NCBI GenBank assembly: GCA_016177915.1
Contig: JACOUI010000080.1
Span: forward strand, 1-32,350
Direction of reading: 5' to 3'
Length of the DNA stretch: 32,350 bases
Source: Planctomycetia bacterium
Lineage (GTDB): Bacteria > Planctomycetota > Planctomycetia > Pirellulales > S012-138
In this document: piece by piece, positions 1-6,214 of the stretch
Layout of the letters: each line of letters starts with the position of its first letter
Numbering within the stretch: position 1 is the stretch's first letter
Notes under the pieces: generated by a model
The model's input: the letters and a program-made list of their open reading frames with translations, nothing else
Database searches by the model: none
What the model was told of the DNA's origin: nothing
Translations under genes and position numbers: made by a program

Positions 1-392
1 CCCAGGTAGCCGCCCGGCCCGATCGCCGGATAGCTTCCCCAATCGAAACCGAGCATGGCCGCGACCGTCGTCAATCCCACCAGCATCAAGAGCCAGCCGA
101 AAAGCCGCATCAGCGGCTGCTCGATCGACAAGCCCTTGAGCCACACCACCGACAGCACGATGCCCGACAGCGCCAGCGCATACGCCCCCACTCCCAGCGC
201 CGCCAGCAGCGCCCGCGCGACGAAGGCCCCCACGGGCCCGCAGGCGTTCTGCGTTTCTGCGCCCGGCGGATAGACGAGCGACGTCGGTGCGTCAGCCGGG
301 TCATAGGACAGAAGGGCCAAGGCCAAAAGAACACTGAGCGCCAGAAGCGTCAGCGCAAGGAGGCCTTGCCGCCGTTTAAGCGTTTCGAGCAT
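1..392 (-). CDS. ftsK: FtsK/SpoIIIE-type DNA translocase, N-terminal membrane part (partial)
   Basis: Reading the minus strand from the ATG at 392 gives about 130 residues with no stop before the window edge, so only the N-terminus is present. It starts MLETLKRRQGLLALTLLALS and continues with a first membrane helix, the LLSYDPADAPTS turn, an NACGPVGAFVARALL segment and further helices, ending at GPGGYLG. This is the pattern of the FtsK four-helix N-terminal domain, which anchors the divisome-associated chromosome translocase. The RecA-like motor and gamma domains would lie outside the window. No clear Shine-Dalgarno sequence precedes the ATG. The assignment rests on the N-terminal pattern only; another 4TM membrane protein is possible but less likely. 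Confidence 0.75.
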   Translation of the reverse strand, partial: MLETLKRRQGLLALTLLALSVLLALALLSYDPADAPTSLVYPPGAETQNACGPVGAFVARALLAALGVGAYALALSGIVLSVVWLKGLSIEQPLMRLFGWLLMLVGLTTVAAMLGFDWGSYPAIGPGGYL

Positions 393-699
393 GGCAGCGT
401 CTCGCGACGAGCCTTCGGATGCAACCCGAAGGTGGTTGGGGCGCATCCATGCCCGAAACTATCCTGTCAATCACGTACCATCGTCCCGCCGCCTGAGAGT
501 TATTTAATTCCGCTCTTGGGGCCTGCAAGGCTTGCGCAGGCCGCAGAGTTTAACGCGATAAGATGGGCCGCCTGCGAGCGATCTGCCGGCCATGCCGAAA
601 CACCGACGCCGGACGCGATCGTTTTCGCCCCTCGTGCTCGTCGTCGTCCTCGGCGTCCTTGTCGATGCGACCCGCCAGTCCCGCCTGCAGTGGTGTTGC
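393..699. other. Intergenic stretch between ftsK and the 998-aa membrane protein
   Basis: No convincing gene is seen. The stretch should hold the 5' region of the minus-strand ftsK. An imperfect stem pairs GGATGC (417-422) with GCATCC (443-448), with an inner AACC/GGTT. A minus-strand TTGACA (465-470 in plus coordinates) lies upstream of ftsK but has no good -10 at normal spacing. A weak GCCTGC/GCAGGC stem is at 522-542. The plus-strand open frame here has no recognisable protein character. Confidence 0.4.
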
Positions 700-3696
700 C
701 TATCGCCAGTTCAGAATGCGGAAGATTCCTTCGCGGCGCTTGAGCTTGTCGGGGAGCTGCGCGAGGCGATCGCGGTAGACGCTGAGAATCAGCCCCAGGC
801 CAAACAGCAGCCCGCCGCCGACCGTGATCAGCACGGCCACGGCATTCAAGTGCGACCAGGGGACAAAGATCAGGAGGGTGACGACGTACAGGGCCGTTAG
901 GAAGGCCCCCACGATCGTCGTCGACTTAAGCTGGAACATGTAGCCGGTCGAAAGCAGCAGCAGCGCGCCCACCAGGAAGCCCAGCTCGTTGAGCAGGATG
1001 AAGTGGTCCGTGCTGCGGTCGATCAGCGTGGCCACGGCCGTGGGCAGCCCGAAGGCGAGGCTTCCGAAGAACAGACATACGCTCACCAGGTCGTTCTCGC
1101 GATCCTGCTCGCGATACCAGCCGAGGTGGCCCACGATCAGCAGCACGAGACCGGCGACGGTCGCGAAAATCTCCCCCTTTTGCCACATGGTGAGCGTGGA
1201 CAGGACCGTCACGCCGAGAAAGGCCAGCATCGCCTGGCCGACGGTGGTTACGACGTACCACCGCCGCCAGGCGGTCTGGGCGACTACGCCCACGGCCAGC
1301 AGGCTCGCCAGCGCCAAAAGCGCGCACAGCCCGACGAACTCCCATTGCACCGTGCGCGTCGCCAGGCGTGTGAGGGCCAGGAGGGCAGCCGCCAGGAACG
1401 AGATCGAGAGCAGGGCATTGGCGCTTTGGAAGGTAGCCTCCGCCAGTCGCGGCGTGCCGAGTCGCTCCAGCACGCCGAAGCGGTACAGCGCCAACAGCGC
1501 CAGGCCCGCCAGGGCGAAGGTGAGCGTGTAATACTCGCCGGATACGCCGGCATAGGTGAGAAGCTGCCAGAGGGCGCCGCAGGCCATGGCCGCGCTCAGG
1601 TGGATCGAGACCACGTGCCGCTGGAACGCACCGTCGAGTGCGTAGAATACGGCGGCCTCGACGCAGAAAACAGCCAGAGCCAGGTTCAGCGGCTGGCCTT
1701 CGACGAGTTTGGAGAAACCCGCGAAGGCCGAGACCGCACTGCCGGCCAGCATCACGAGCGTCGCCGCGTGGGCGGCCCACACCAGCGGCTGCTCCTGCGA
1801 ATGCCCGCGGTACAGCCGTGCCGCAATCACGTAGACGATGGGCAAAAGCACCAACAGCGGCGCGTGTTCTTGCCAGCGGTCGAGGCCCAGCGCGGCCAGG
1901 AGCGCCGTGGCACCCACCAGCGTTGCCGCGCCCGTGGCGAAGAAGTAGACGAGAGTCAGCCTCGCGTGCTGTTTGCGATAGAGGTGCGCGGCGACCCGCG
2001 CTGAGACGGCGGTGGCCGCCATGGCAGCCACATAGCCCCAGGAGGGCGGTGCGGCCTGCCAGATCGCCCTGAGGTCGGTGCTGATCGCCCGCAGATAGAC
2101 GCTAAGGCCCAGCCCGACCCCCAACAGCGGCAGCACCACGCCCATGATCGGCAGGGCGCGCGTAATGCGACTTTCGGCCGCGAAGCGCGACTGCGCCACA
2201 TTGACCGCCAGGGCCACCGCGGCCAGCACGATGATCAAGGCGTCGATGCCCAGCGCAAGGTGCAGTTGCTCAAGCAGCAGCACCAGCGCCCACGTGAGCG
2301 CGATTCCAGCGAGGTGCACGTAGACGCCGATCCGCCGCACCACGACGTCGGAATAAACGTAGGCCACGGTCCCGACGAGGACCAGCGCCAGGCCGAGCCA
2401 GCGCAGCTCGCCGACGATGGGTGAGGGCCGCAAGCCCCACTGTGCGTAATAGCTCTTGAACACCGGTTCGTACAGCCAGTGGCCGGTGATCTGCGCTCCC
2501 AGCACGAGCAGCAGCCCGGCCGCCAGCAGCACATGGCCTGACCAGAAAAACGCCAGGCCGAAGCGTTTCCGCGAAAACGGTCCCTCCTGTTCCGGAAAGG
2601 CCCGTTCGGCGAGGACGGCCAGCACGGCCAGGACGACCAGCATGGTTGAGGGGAGCGCGATCTCCCACAGCCGCTGCGGCGATGGGGGGAGCGTCGCTAG
2701 GAACAAAAGGCCGGTCATCGTGACGCCGGCGACGAACACGTACACGAACAGTTCGTCTCGCAGCACGGAGGCCGAGGCAGCGTACAGTACGCACATGACG
2801 AGTGCCGCCGCCCAAAGGTGGCCGTCGAGCGTGATCAGGCCGTTGGCGTCGTAGTACCAAAGGTTGAGGGGCATCACGAGGCACGCCAGCAGCGTGAGCG
2901 CCCGCCCCGCCACGTGAAAGCGCGTCTTTTTGAGCATCCACCATCCGCACAGCAGCACGGCGGCGTTGACGATGCCCAGGCCGGCCGCCATGACCGGGGG
3001 CGTGAGCAGCTCGTTGACCCACAACAAGAGCACCAGCCCCACGACCAGCAGCACGGCGCCAGAAGCCAGCAGCCACTGGATGCTGCGCGGGTCGAGCAGG
3101 ATCTCGATGATATTGCGACGCGGCCGCACGGGATTCGGCAGAGGCACCGGGCTGGGAACAGGCATCGGGGGAGGGATCGTTGTGGCAACATCTTCGAGCA
3201 AGATCGGCTCTTCGACCGGCGTCAACTCGATTGCGTCGTCCGCAGCGAGGCGCTCATCGGATTCCATCTTACGTTTGAGCGCCGACTGATAGCCCTTTAC
3301 CAGAAACTTCAGCGTATGCGAAACGGCGAGCGTGATGAGCTGGCCGCTTGCGGCACGTTCAATGTCAACGTTTACCAGCGACCAGTAGCGATGCTGCCGC
3401 GAGGAGTCCGACTCCTGCGCCCCGGGGCTGGCAGGGATCCCGAGATTCGCGGCGAGATTCGCGGGCACTCCCTGGCCTTGAGCGCGGAGCTCTTCCAGCC
3501 TGCGGCGGCGGATATCGGCCTTTCCCTCGTAGCCCGCAAGCTGCGAGGCCGTGATGTATTCCTGGCTTTGCCAGTCGCGGAACGCCTTCTGGACAAAGGC
3601 CAGAGCCTGGAAAAGATCGTCCCACGTGACGGCGCCCGGCGAGGCTGCATCTTGGGGGGCGCTCTGCCGTAGAGACGGAGGGAGATCGCTGGACAT
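700..3696 (-). CDS. Large polytopic membrane protein of unknown function (998 aa)
   Basis: This is one uninterrupted 998-residue frame ending ILNWR. Residues 1-200 are predicted soluble: an Asp/Trp/Gln-rich start, a basic DIRRRRLEEL segment near 61-70, and a proline-rich linker (about 174-192, IPPPMPVPSPVPLPNPVRP). From about residue 207 to near the C-terminus there is an almost continuous series of hydrophobic helices, probably more than twenty, with short charged loops. The layout (soluble N-terminus, Pro linker, very many helices) resembles large uncharacterised multi-helix proteins of the DUF2157/DUF2339 kind, but I do not recognise a family. A weak AGGAAT lies upstream of the ATG at 3696. 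It lies upstream of ftsK on the same strand, about 300 bases away, so co-transcription is possible but unproven. No enzymatic motif was found. Confidence 0.85.
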   Translation of the reverse strand: MSSDLPPSLRQSAPQDAASPGAVTWDDLFQALAFVQKAFRDWQSQEYITASQLAGYEGKADIRRRRLEELRAQGQGVPANLAANLGIPASPGAQESDSSRQHRYWSLVNVDIERAASGQLITLAVSHTLKFLVKGYQSALKRKMESDERLAADDAIELTPVEEPILLEDVATTIPPPMPVPSPVPLPNPVRPRRNIIEILLDPRSIQWLLASGAVLLVVGLVLLLWVNELLTPPVMAAGLGIVNAAVLLCGWWMLKKTRFHVAGRALTLLACLVMPLNLWYYDANGLITLDGHLWAAALVMCVLYAASASVLRDELFVYVFVAGVTMTGLLFLATLPPSPQRLWEIALPSTMLVVLAVLAVLAERAFPEQEGPFSRKRFGLAFFWSGHVLLAAGLLLVLGAQITGHWLYEPVFKSYYAQWGLRPSPIVGELRWLGLALVLVGTVAYVYSDVVVRRIGVYVHLAGIALTWALVLLLEQLHLALGIDALIIVLAAVALAVNVAQSRFAAESRITRALPIMGVVLPLLGVGLGLSVYLRAISTDLRAIWQAAPPSWGYVAAMAATAVSARVAAHLYRKQHARLTLVYFFATGAATLVGATALLAALGLDRWQEHAPLLVLLPIVYVIAARLYRGHSQEQPLVWAAHAATLVMLAGSAVSAFAGFSKLVEGQPLNLALAVFCVEAAVFYALDGAFQRHVVSIHLSAAMACGALWQLLTYAGVSGEYYTLTFALAGLALLALYRFGVLERLGTPRLAEATFQSANALLSISFLAAALLALTRLATRTVQWEFVGLCALLALASLLAVGVVAQTAWRRWYVVTTVGQAMLAFLGVTVLSTLTMWQKGEIFATVAGLVLLIVGHLGWYREQDRENDLVSVCLFFGSLAFGLPTAVATLIDRSTDHFILLNELGFLVGALLLLSTGYMFQLKSTTIVGAFLTALYVVTLLIFVPWSHLNAVAVLITVGGGLLFGLGLILSVYRDRLAQLPDKLKRREGIFRILNWR

Positions 3697-3840
3697 GGGC
3701 TATTCCTGAGCCCGGAGGGGCTGCGAAGGGAGTTCAGGCCGGACCGAAGGCCGATGTTGGTCGTGGGCGACATGGCGCAGGAAATGTAACGCGCCGTGAT
3801 GCGGAATGCGAGAAAAAAGCCGTCATGCGGTTCCCGCTGC

Positions 3841-3864
3841 GTCCCGCCTTCAGGTGGTCTTCCT
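3841..3864 (+). repeat. Degenerate copy of the CCGCC..GGCGG intergenic repeat
   Basis: The sequence GTCCCGCCTTCAGGTGGTCT matches the body of the repeat seen intact at 9214-9296 and 11812-11864, without the leading TTGGA and with one arm mismatch (GGTGG for GGCGG). It lies just beyond the 3' end of the small gene at 3874-4131. Confidence 0.6.
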
Positions 3865-3873
3865 TCCCACGCT

Positions 3874-4131
3874 TCAAGACTCGCCGGCCTTCCTGAATTT
3901 CGCCGCGTGCTTCCTCATGAACTCGATCGTCGACTCCGGCCACGGGTCGGGCGGAATCGGCGGCAGACCCGCGCGGATGCGGCTGCAATGGATTTCCCAC
4001 GCCGCCCGGCACGCGGCCTGGATCATCCGCCCGCGCTCCTCGATCGACATCGCGCGCAGCTTCTCCAGCTCCGCTTGATCTGCGGCCTCATGCGCCGCGA
4101 CCGTATTCGCAATCTTCTCGGCGTCGGTCAT
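3874..4131 (-). CDS. Small conserved hypothetical protein (85 aa)
   Basis: The 85-residue protein starts MTDAEKIANTVAAHEAADQA and contains ELEKLRAMSIEERGRMIQAA, RIRAGLPPIPPDPWPES and a basic end, FMRKHAAKFR. It is charged, predicted mainly helical, and has no signal peptide or membrane segment. The EERGRMI...GLPP..PWPEST pattern resembles a short protein family I associate with planctomycetes, without known function. The frame remains open upstream as far as 4506, but that extension runs through hairpin repeats and antisense to the DUF1501 gene, so the ATG at 4131 is the sensible start. It lies downstream of the DUF1501 gene, separated by a hairpin repeat. Confidence 0.7.
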   Translation of the reverse strand: MTDAEKIANTVAAHEAADQAELEKLRAMSIEERGRMIQAACRAAWEIHCSRIRAGLPPIPPDPWPESTIEFMRKHAAKFRKAGES

Positions 4132-4208
4132 GGGAATGATCGCTCTGCTATTGCTCGAGCGAGGCGACCTCGCACGTGCACATTCAATACTACGCTCGGC
4201 AATGCGCC

Positions 4209-4219
4209 GCATCACGCGG
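4209..4219. repeat. Half copy of the CATCACGC hairpin repeat
   Basis: GCATCACGCGG repeats one arm of the palindrome present whole at 4264-4286, with no matching second arm. It looks like a decayed or truncated copy. Confidence 0.4.
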
Positions 4220-4263
4220 TGGTTCATAAACGTTGTCGCAAGCCTGTGCTCGCCAAAACGCTG

Positions 4264-4289
4264 CATCACGCGGAGCGTGATGGCTACTA
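4264..4289 (-). repeat. Palindromic repeat (CATCACGC-TCC-GCGTGATG) overlapping a stop codon; possible terminator
   Basis: On the minus strand the DUF1501 reading frame ends TAG, directly followed by TAGC and a perfect 8-bp stem CATCACGC-TCC-GCGTGATG. The same TAGC plus hairpin follows the stop of the gene at 6212-9133. There is no T-run after the stem, so termination by a classical intrinsic mechanism is not shown; it may act as a 3' end-protecting or REP-type element. Confidence 0.75.
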
Positions 4290-5675
4290 TGCCATGATCT
4301 CCTTCACCACGCGCCCGTACACGTCCGTCAGCCGAAAGTCCCGCCCCGCGTAGCGGTACGTCAGCTTCTCGTGATCCAGGCCCAAGAGCCACAAGAGCGT
4401 CGCGTGCAGGTCGTGCATGTGGACCTTGTCCTTCACCGCGTAATACCCGTACTCGTCCGTCGCCCCGAACACCAAGCCCGTCTTCACGCCCCCGCCCGCC
4501 AGCCACATCGTAAAACCCTGCGGGTTGTGGTCGCGGCCGTCCTTGCCCTGCGCGACGGGCGTCCGCCCGAATTCGCCGCCCCAGAGCACGAGCGTGTCCT
4601 TCAAAAGCCCGCGCTCCTTCAGGTCCGTCAAGAAGCCCGCGATCGGCTTATCGACCTCCAGGGCGTTCTTCTCGTGTCCGCCCTTGAGATTGCCGTGCTG
4701 GTCCCACTTGAAGCTGTGCGACACCTGGATGAACCGCACGCCCCCCTCGGCGAACCGCCGCGCCAGGAGACACTGCCGCCCGAAATCCTCCGTCGGCTTC
4801 TCGTCGATGCCATACAGTGAAAGCGTGGCCTTCGACTCGCCCGACAGGTCCGTCAATTGCGGCGCGGCCGACTGCATGCGGAACGCCAGCTCGTACGACT
4901 CGATCACGCCGTCGATCCGGTCGTCGCCGCCGGCGCGCTCGCGGTGGGCGCGGTTCATCTCCTGCAAGAAATCAAGCTGCCTGCGCTGCTGGTCCTTCGT
5001 GAGCCGGCCGTTGGCGATGTTGCGGATCTGAGCGCTCGAAGCGGGCGTGTTGGCCGTGCCGATGGCAGTCCCCTGATAGACCGCCGGCAAAAACGCGTTC
5101 CCGTAATTCTGCGCCCCGCCGTGTCCGCGCGTGGGGCAGATCGTGACGAACCCCGGCAGGCTCTGGTTCTCCGTCCCCAATCCGTAGACGATCCACGCCC
5201 CCAGCGAGGGCCGCGTCAAAAGCTGCGCCCCCGTGTGAAGCTGCAACACCGCCTGCCCGTGGCTCTGCCCGTCCGTGTGCATGCCCGACAGCATGCACAA
5301 ATCGTCCACGTGCTTGGCGACGCTGGGAAACAAATCCGAAACCCAGAGGCCGCTCTCGCCGTGCTGCTGGAATTTCCAGGGCGAGGCCATGATCTTCCGC
5401 GTGACCGTCGTTCCCGCCGCCGGCTCAAAGGGCAGCTCCTTGCCGTCCTCCTCCTGGAGCTTGGGCTTGTAGTCGAACGTATCGACCTGCGACGGCCCGC
5501 CATGCATGAAGAGGAAGATCACCCGCTTGGCCCGCGGCTCATGTTGCCCCTTCCGCGGCGCAAGCGGATTGCGTTCCTCTTCGGCCGCCTGGGCCGCCAG
5601 CGCCGACAGCGCCAGGTAGCCGAACCCGGCGGACGACGTCTTGAGCATCGCGCGGCGCGACATCGATCCAAGCAT
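4287..5675 (-). CDS. DUF1501 domain-containing secreted protein (sulfatase-like fold)
   Basis: The 462-residue protein belongs to the DUF1501 family, whose members have an alkaline phosphatase/sulfatase-like fold and are strongly expanded in planctomycetes. Evidence: a twin-arginine-like leader ([20 protein letters not shown] from residue 5, ending in an Ala-rich cleavage region), the [11 protein letters not shown] motif at about 58-68, a [10 protein letters not shown] motif, and a C-terminal [17 protein letters not shown] block followed by [12 protein letters not shown]. The length is normal for the family. The ATG at 5675 (MLGSM) and the ATG four codons later are both possible starts. It probably belongs to one transcription unit with the DUF1549/DUF1553 gene at 6212-9133, because these two families are commonly paired. 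The substrate is unknown. An 8-bp hairpin repeat follows immediately after the stop. Confidence 0.92.
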   Translation of the reverse strand: MLGSMSRRAMLKTSSAGFGYLALSALAAQAAEEERNPLAPRKGQHEPRAKRVIFLFMHGGPSQVDTFDYKPKLQEEDGKELPFEPAAGTTVTRKIMASPWKFQQHGESGLWVSDLFPSVAKHVDDLCMLSGMHTDGQSHGQAVLQLHTGAQLLTRPSLGAWIVYGLGTENQSLPGFVTICPTRGHGGAQNYGNAFLPAVYQGTAIGTANTPASSAQIRNIANGRLTKDQQRRQLDFLQEMNRAHRERAGGDDRIDGVIESYELAFRMQSAAPQLTDLSGESKATLSLYGIDEKPTEDFGRQCLLARRFAEGGVRFIQVSHSFKWDQHGNLKGGHEKNALEVDKPIAGFLTDLKERGLLKDTLVLWGGEFGRTPVAQGKDGRDHNPQGFTMWLAGGGVKTGLVFGATDEYGYYAVKDKVHMHDLHATLLWLLGLDHEKLTYRYAGRDFRLTDVYGRVVKEIMA

Positions 5676-5690
5676 CGTTCACTCCCTCTC

Positions 5691-5764
5691 GTAGGGTAGG
5701 CGGCCCGCCTGCCGTCTTTCGTGGGGTAGGCGTCTCGCCTGCCGTAGGGTGGGCACCGCCCACC
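5691..5764. repeat. Cluster of three short hairpin repeats
   Basis: Three units lie between two minus-strand genes: GTAGGGTAGGCGGCCCGCCT followed by GCCGT (5691-5715), GTGGGGTAGGCGTCTCGCCT followed by GCCGT (5721-5745), and GTAGGGTGGGCACCGCCCAC (from 5744). The first two share arms AGGCG/CGCCT with different 3-base loops (GCC, TCT). The third forms GGTGGGC-ACC-GCCCACC. The cluster sits just upstream of the DUF1501 start. Confidence 0.8.
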
Positions 5765-5771
5765 TTTCGCG

Positions 5772-6164
5772 TCAAAACCGCACGTCGTCCGTGAACATCA
5801 CTCCGTCAACGACCTTGCCATCGTAAATCCACACCATCGTGTTATATCGCCAGCCGACGACGGACACCTCCGTGACGCGCAGCGGCGTCGCCGTAACCTT
5901 CATTTCATTGCGAAGAACCCATCGCACTCTCCCATAAAGTTGATCCTGCGCACCGGTGACGTCAACGACGCGCGGACACGCGATCTTGCCGATGCGCTTT
6001 TCAAGTTCCGTGACCGGCATGCCGCGCCAATCGTCGAGTTCAATCACCTTGGGCAGCGATTGATACCACACCGCGATGCCAACCAGTCCGGCCGCGACGC
6101 ACAGTTCGCAGGCGATTACGGCCCGCGACTGCCGGCGAATCAGCGATAGCAGACGGTTGCTCAT
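5772..6164 (-). CDS. Small membrane-anchored hypothetical protein (130 aa)
   Basis: The 130-residue protein starts MSNRLLSLIRRQSRAVIACE, with a basic N-terminus and one hydrophobic helix (about residues 14-33, AVIACELCVAAGLVGIAVWY). It continues with a predicted outer domain of short beta strands, including DDWRGMPVTELEKRIG, VRWVLRNEMKV and NTMVWIYDGKVVDG. The layout suggests a single-pass or signal-anchored periplasmic protein. I do not recognise the family. The frame is open upstream, but the extra codons run through the palindromic repeat at 6192-6214, so the start at 6164 is preferred; a GGAGG lies 15 bases upstream, rather far. Another start at MSLRRRNRSH is possible. It sits between the two larger module genes on the same strand and may be co-transcribed with them. 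Confidence 0.6.
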   Translation of the reverse strand: MSNRLLSLIRRQSRAVIACELCVAAGLVGIAVWYQSLPKVIELDDWRGMPVTELEKRIGKIACPRVVDVTGAQDQLYGRVRWVLRNEMKVTATPLRVTEVSVVGWRYNTMVWIYDGKVVDGVMFTDDVRF

Positions 6165-6191
6165 GTGCGAGCGATTGCGCCTCCGCAGGCT

Positions 6192-6214
6192 CATCACGCG
6201 GAGCGTGATGGCTA
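6192..6214 (-). repeat. Palindromic repeat (CATCACGC-TCC-GCGTGATG) overlapping the stop codon
   Basis: This is a second intact copy of the repeat at 4264. On the minus strand the stop codon TAG of the gene at 6212-9133 forms the first three bases of TAGC plus the 8-bp stem with TCC loop. The copy lies between that gene and the small gene starting at 6164. Confidence 0.8.

Noticed and set aside
366..743. Plus-strand frame spanning the gap after ftsK
   Set aside because: It overlaps the start of ftsK and the end of the 998-residue gene and has no protein character.
4132..4506. N-terminal extension of the small gene at 3874
   Set aside because: The added residues come from hairpin repeats and from antisense of the DUF1501 gene.
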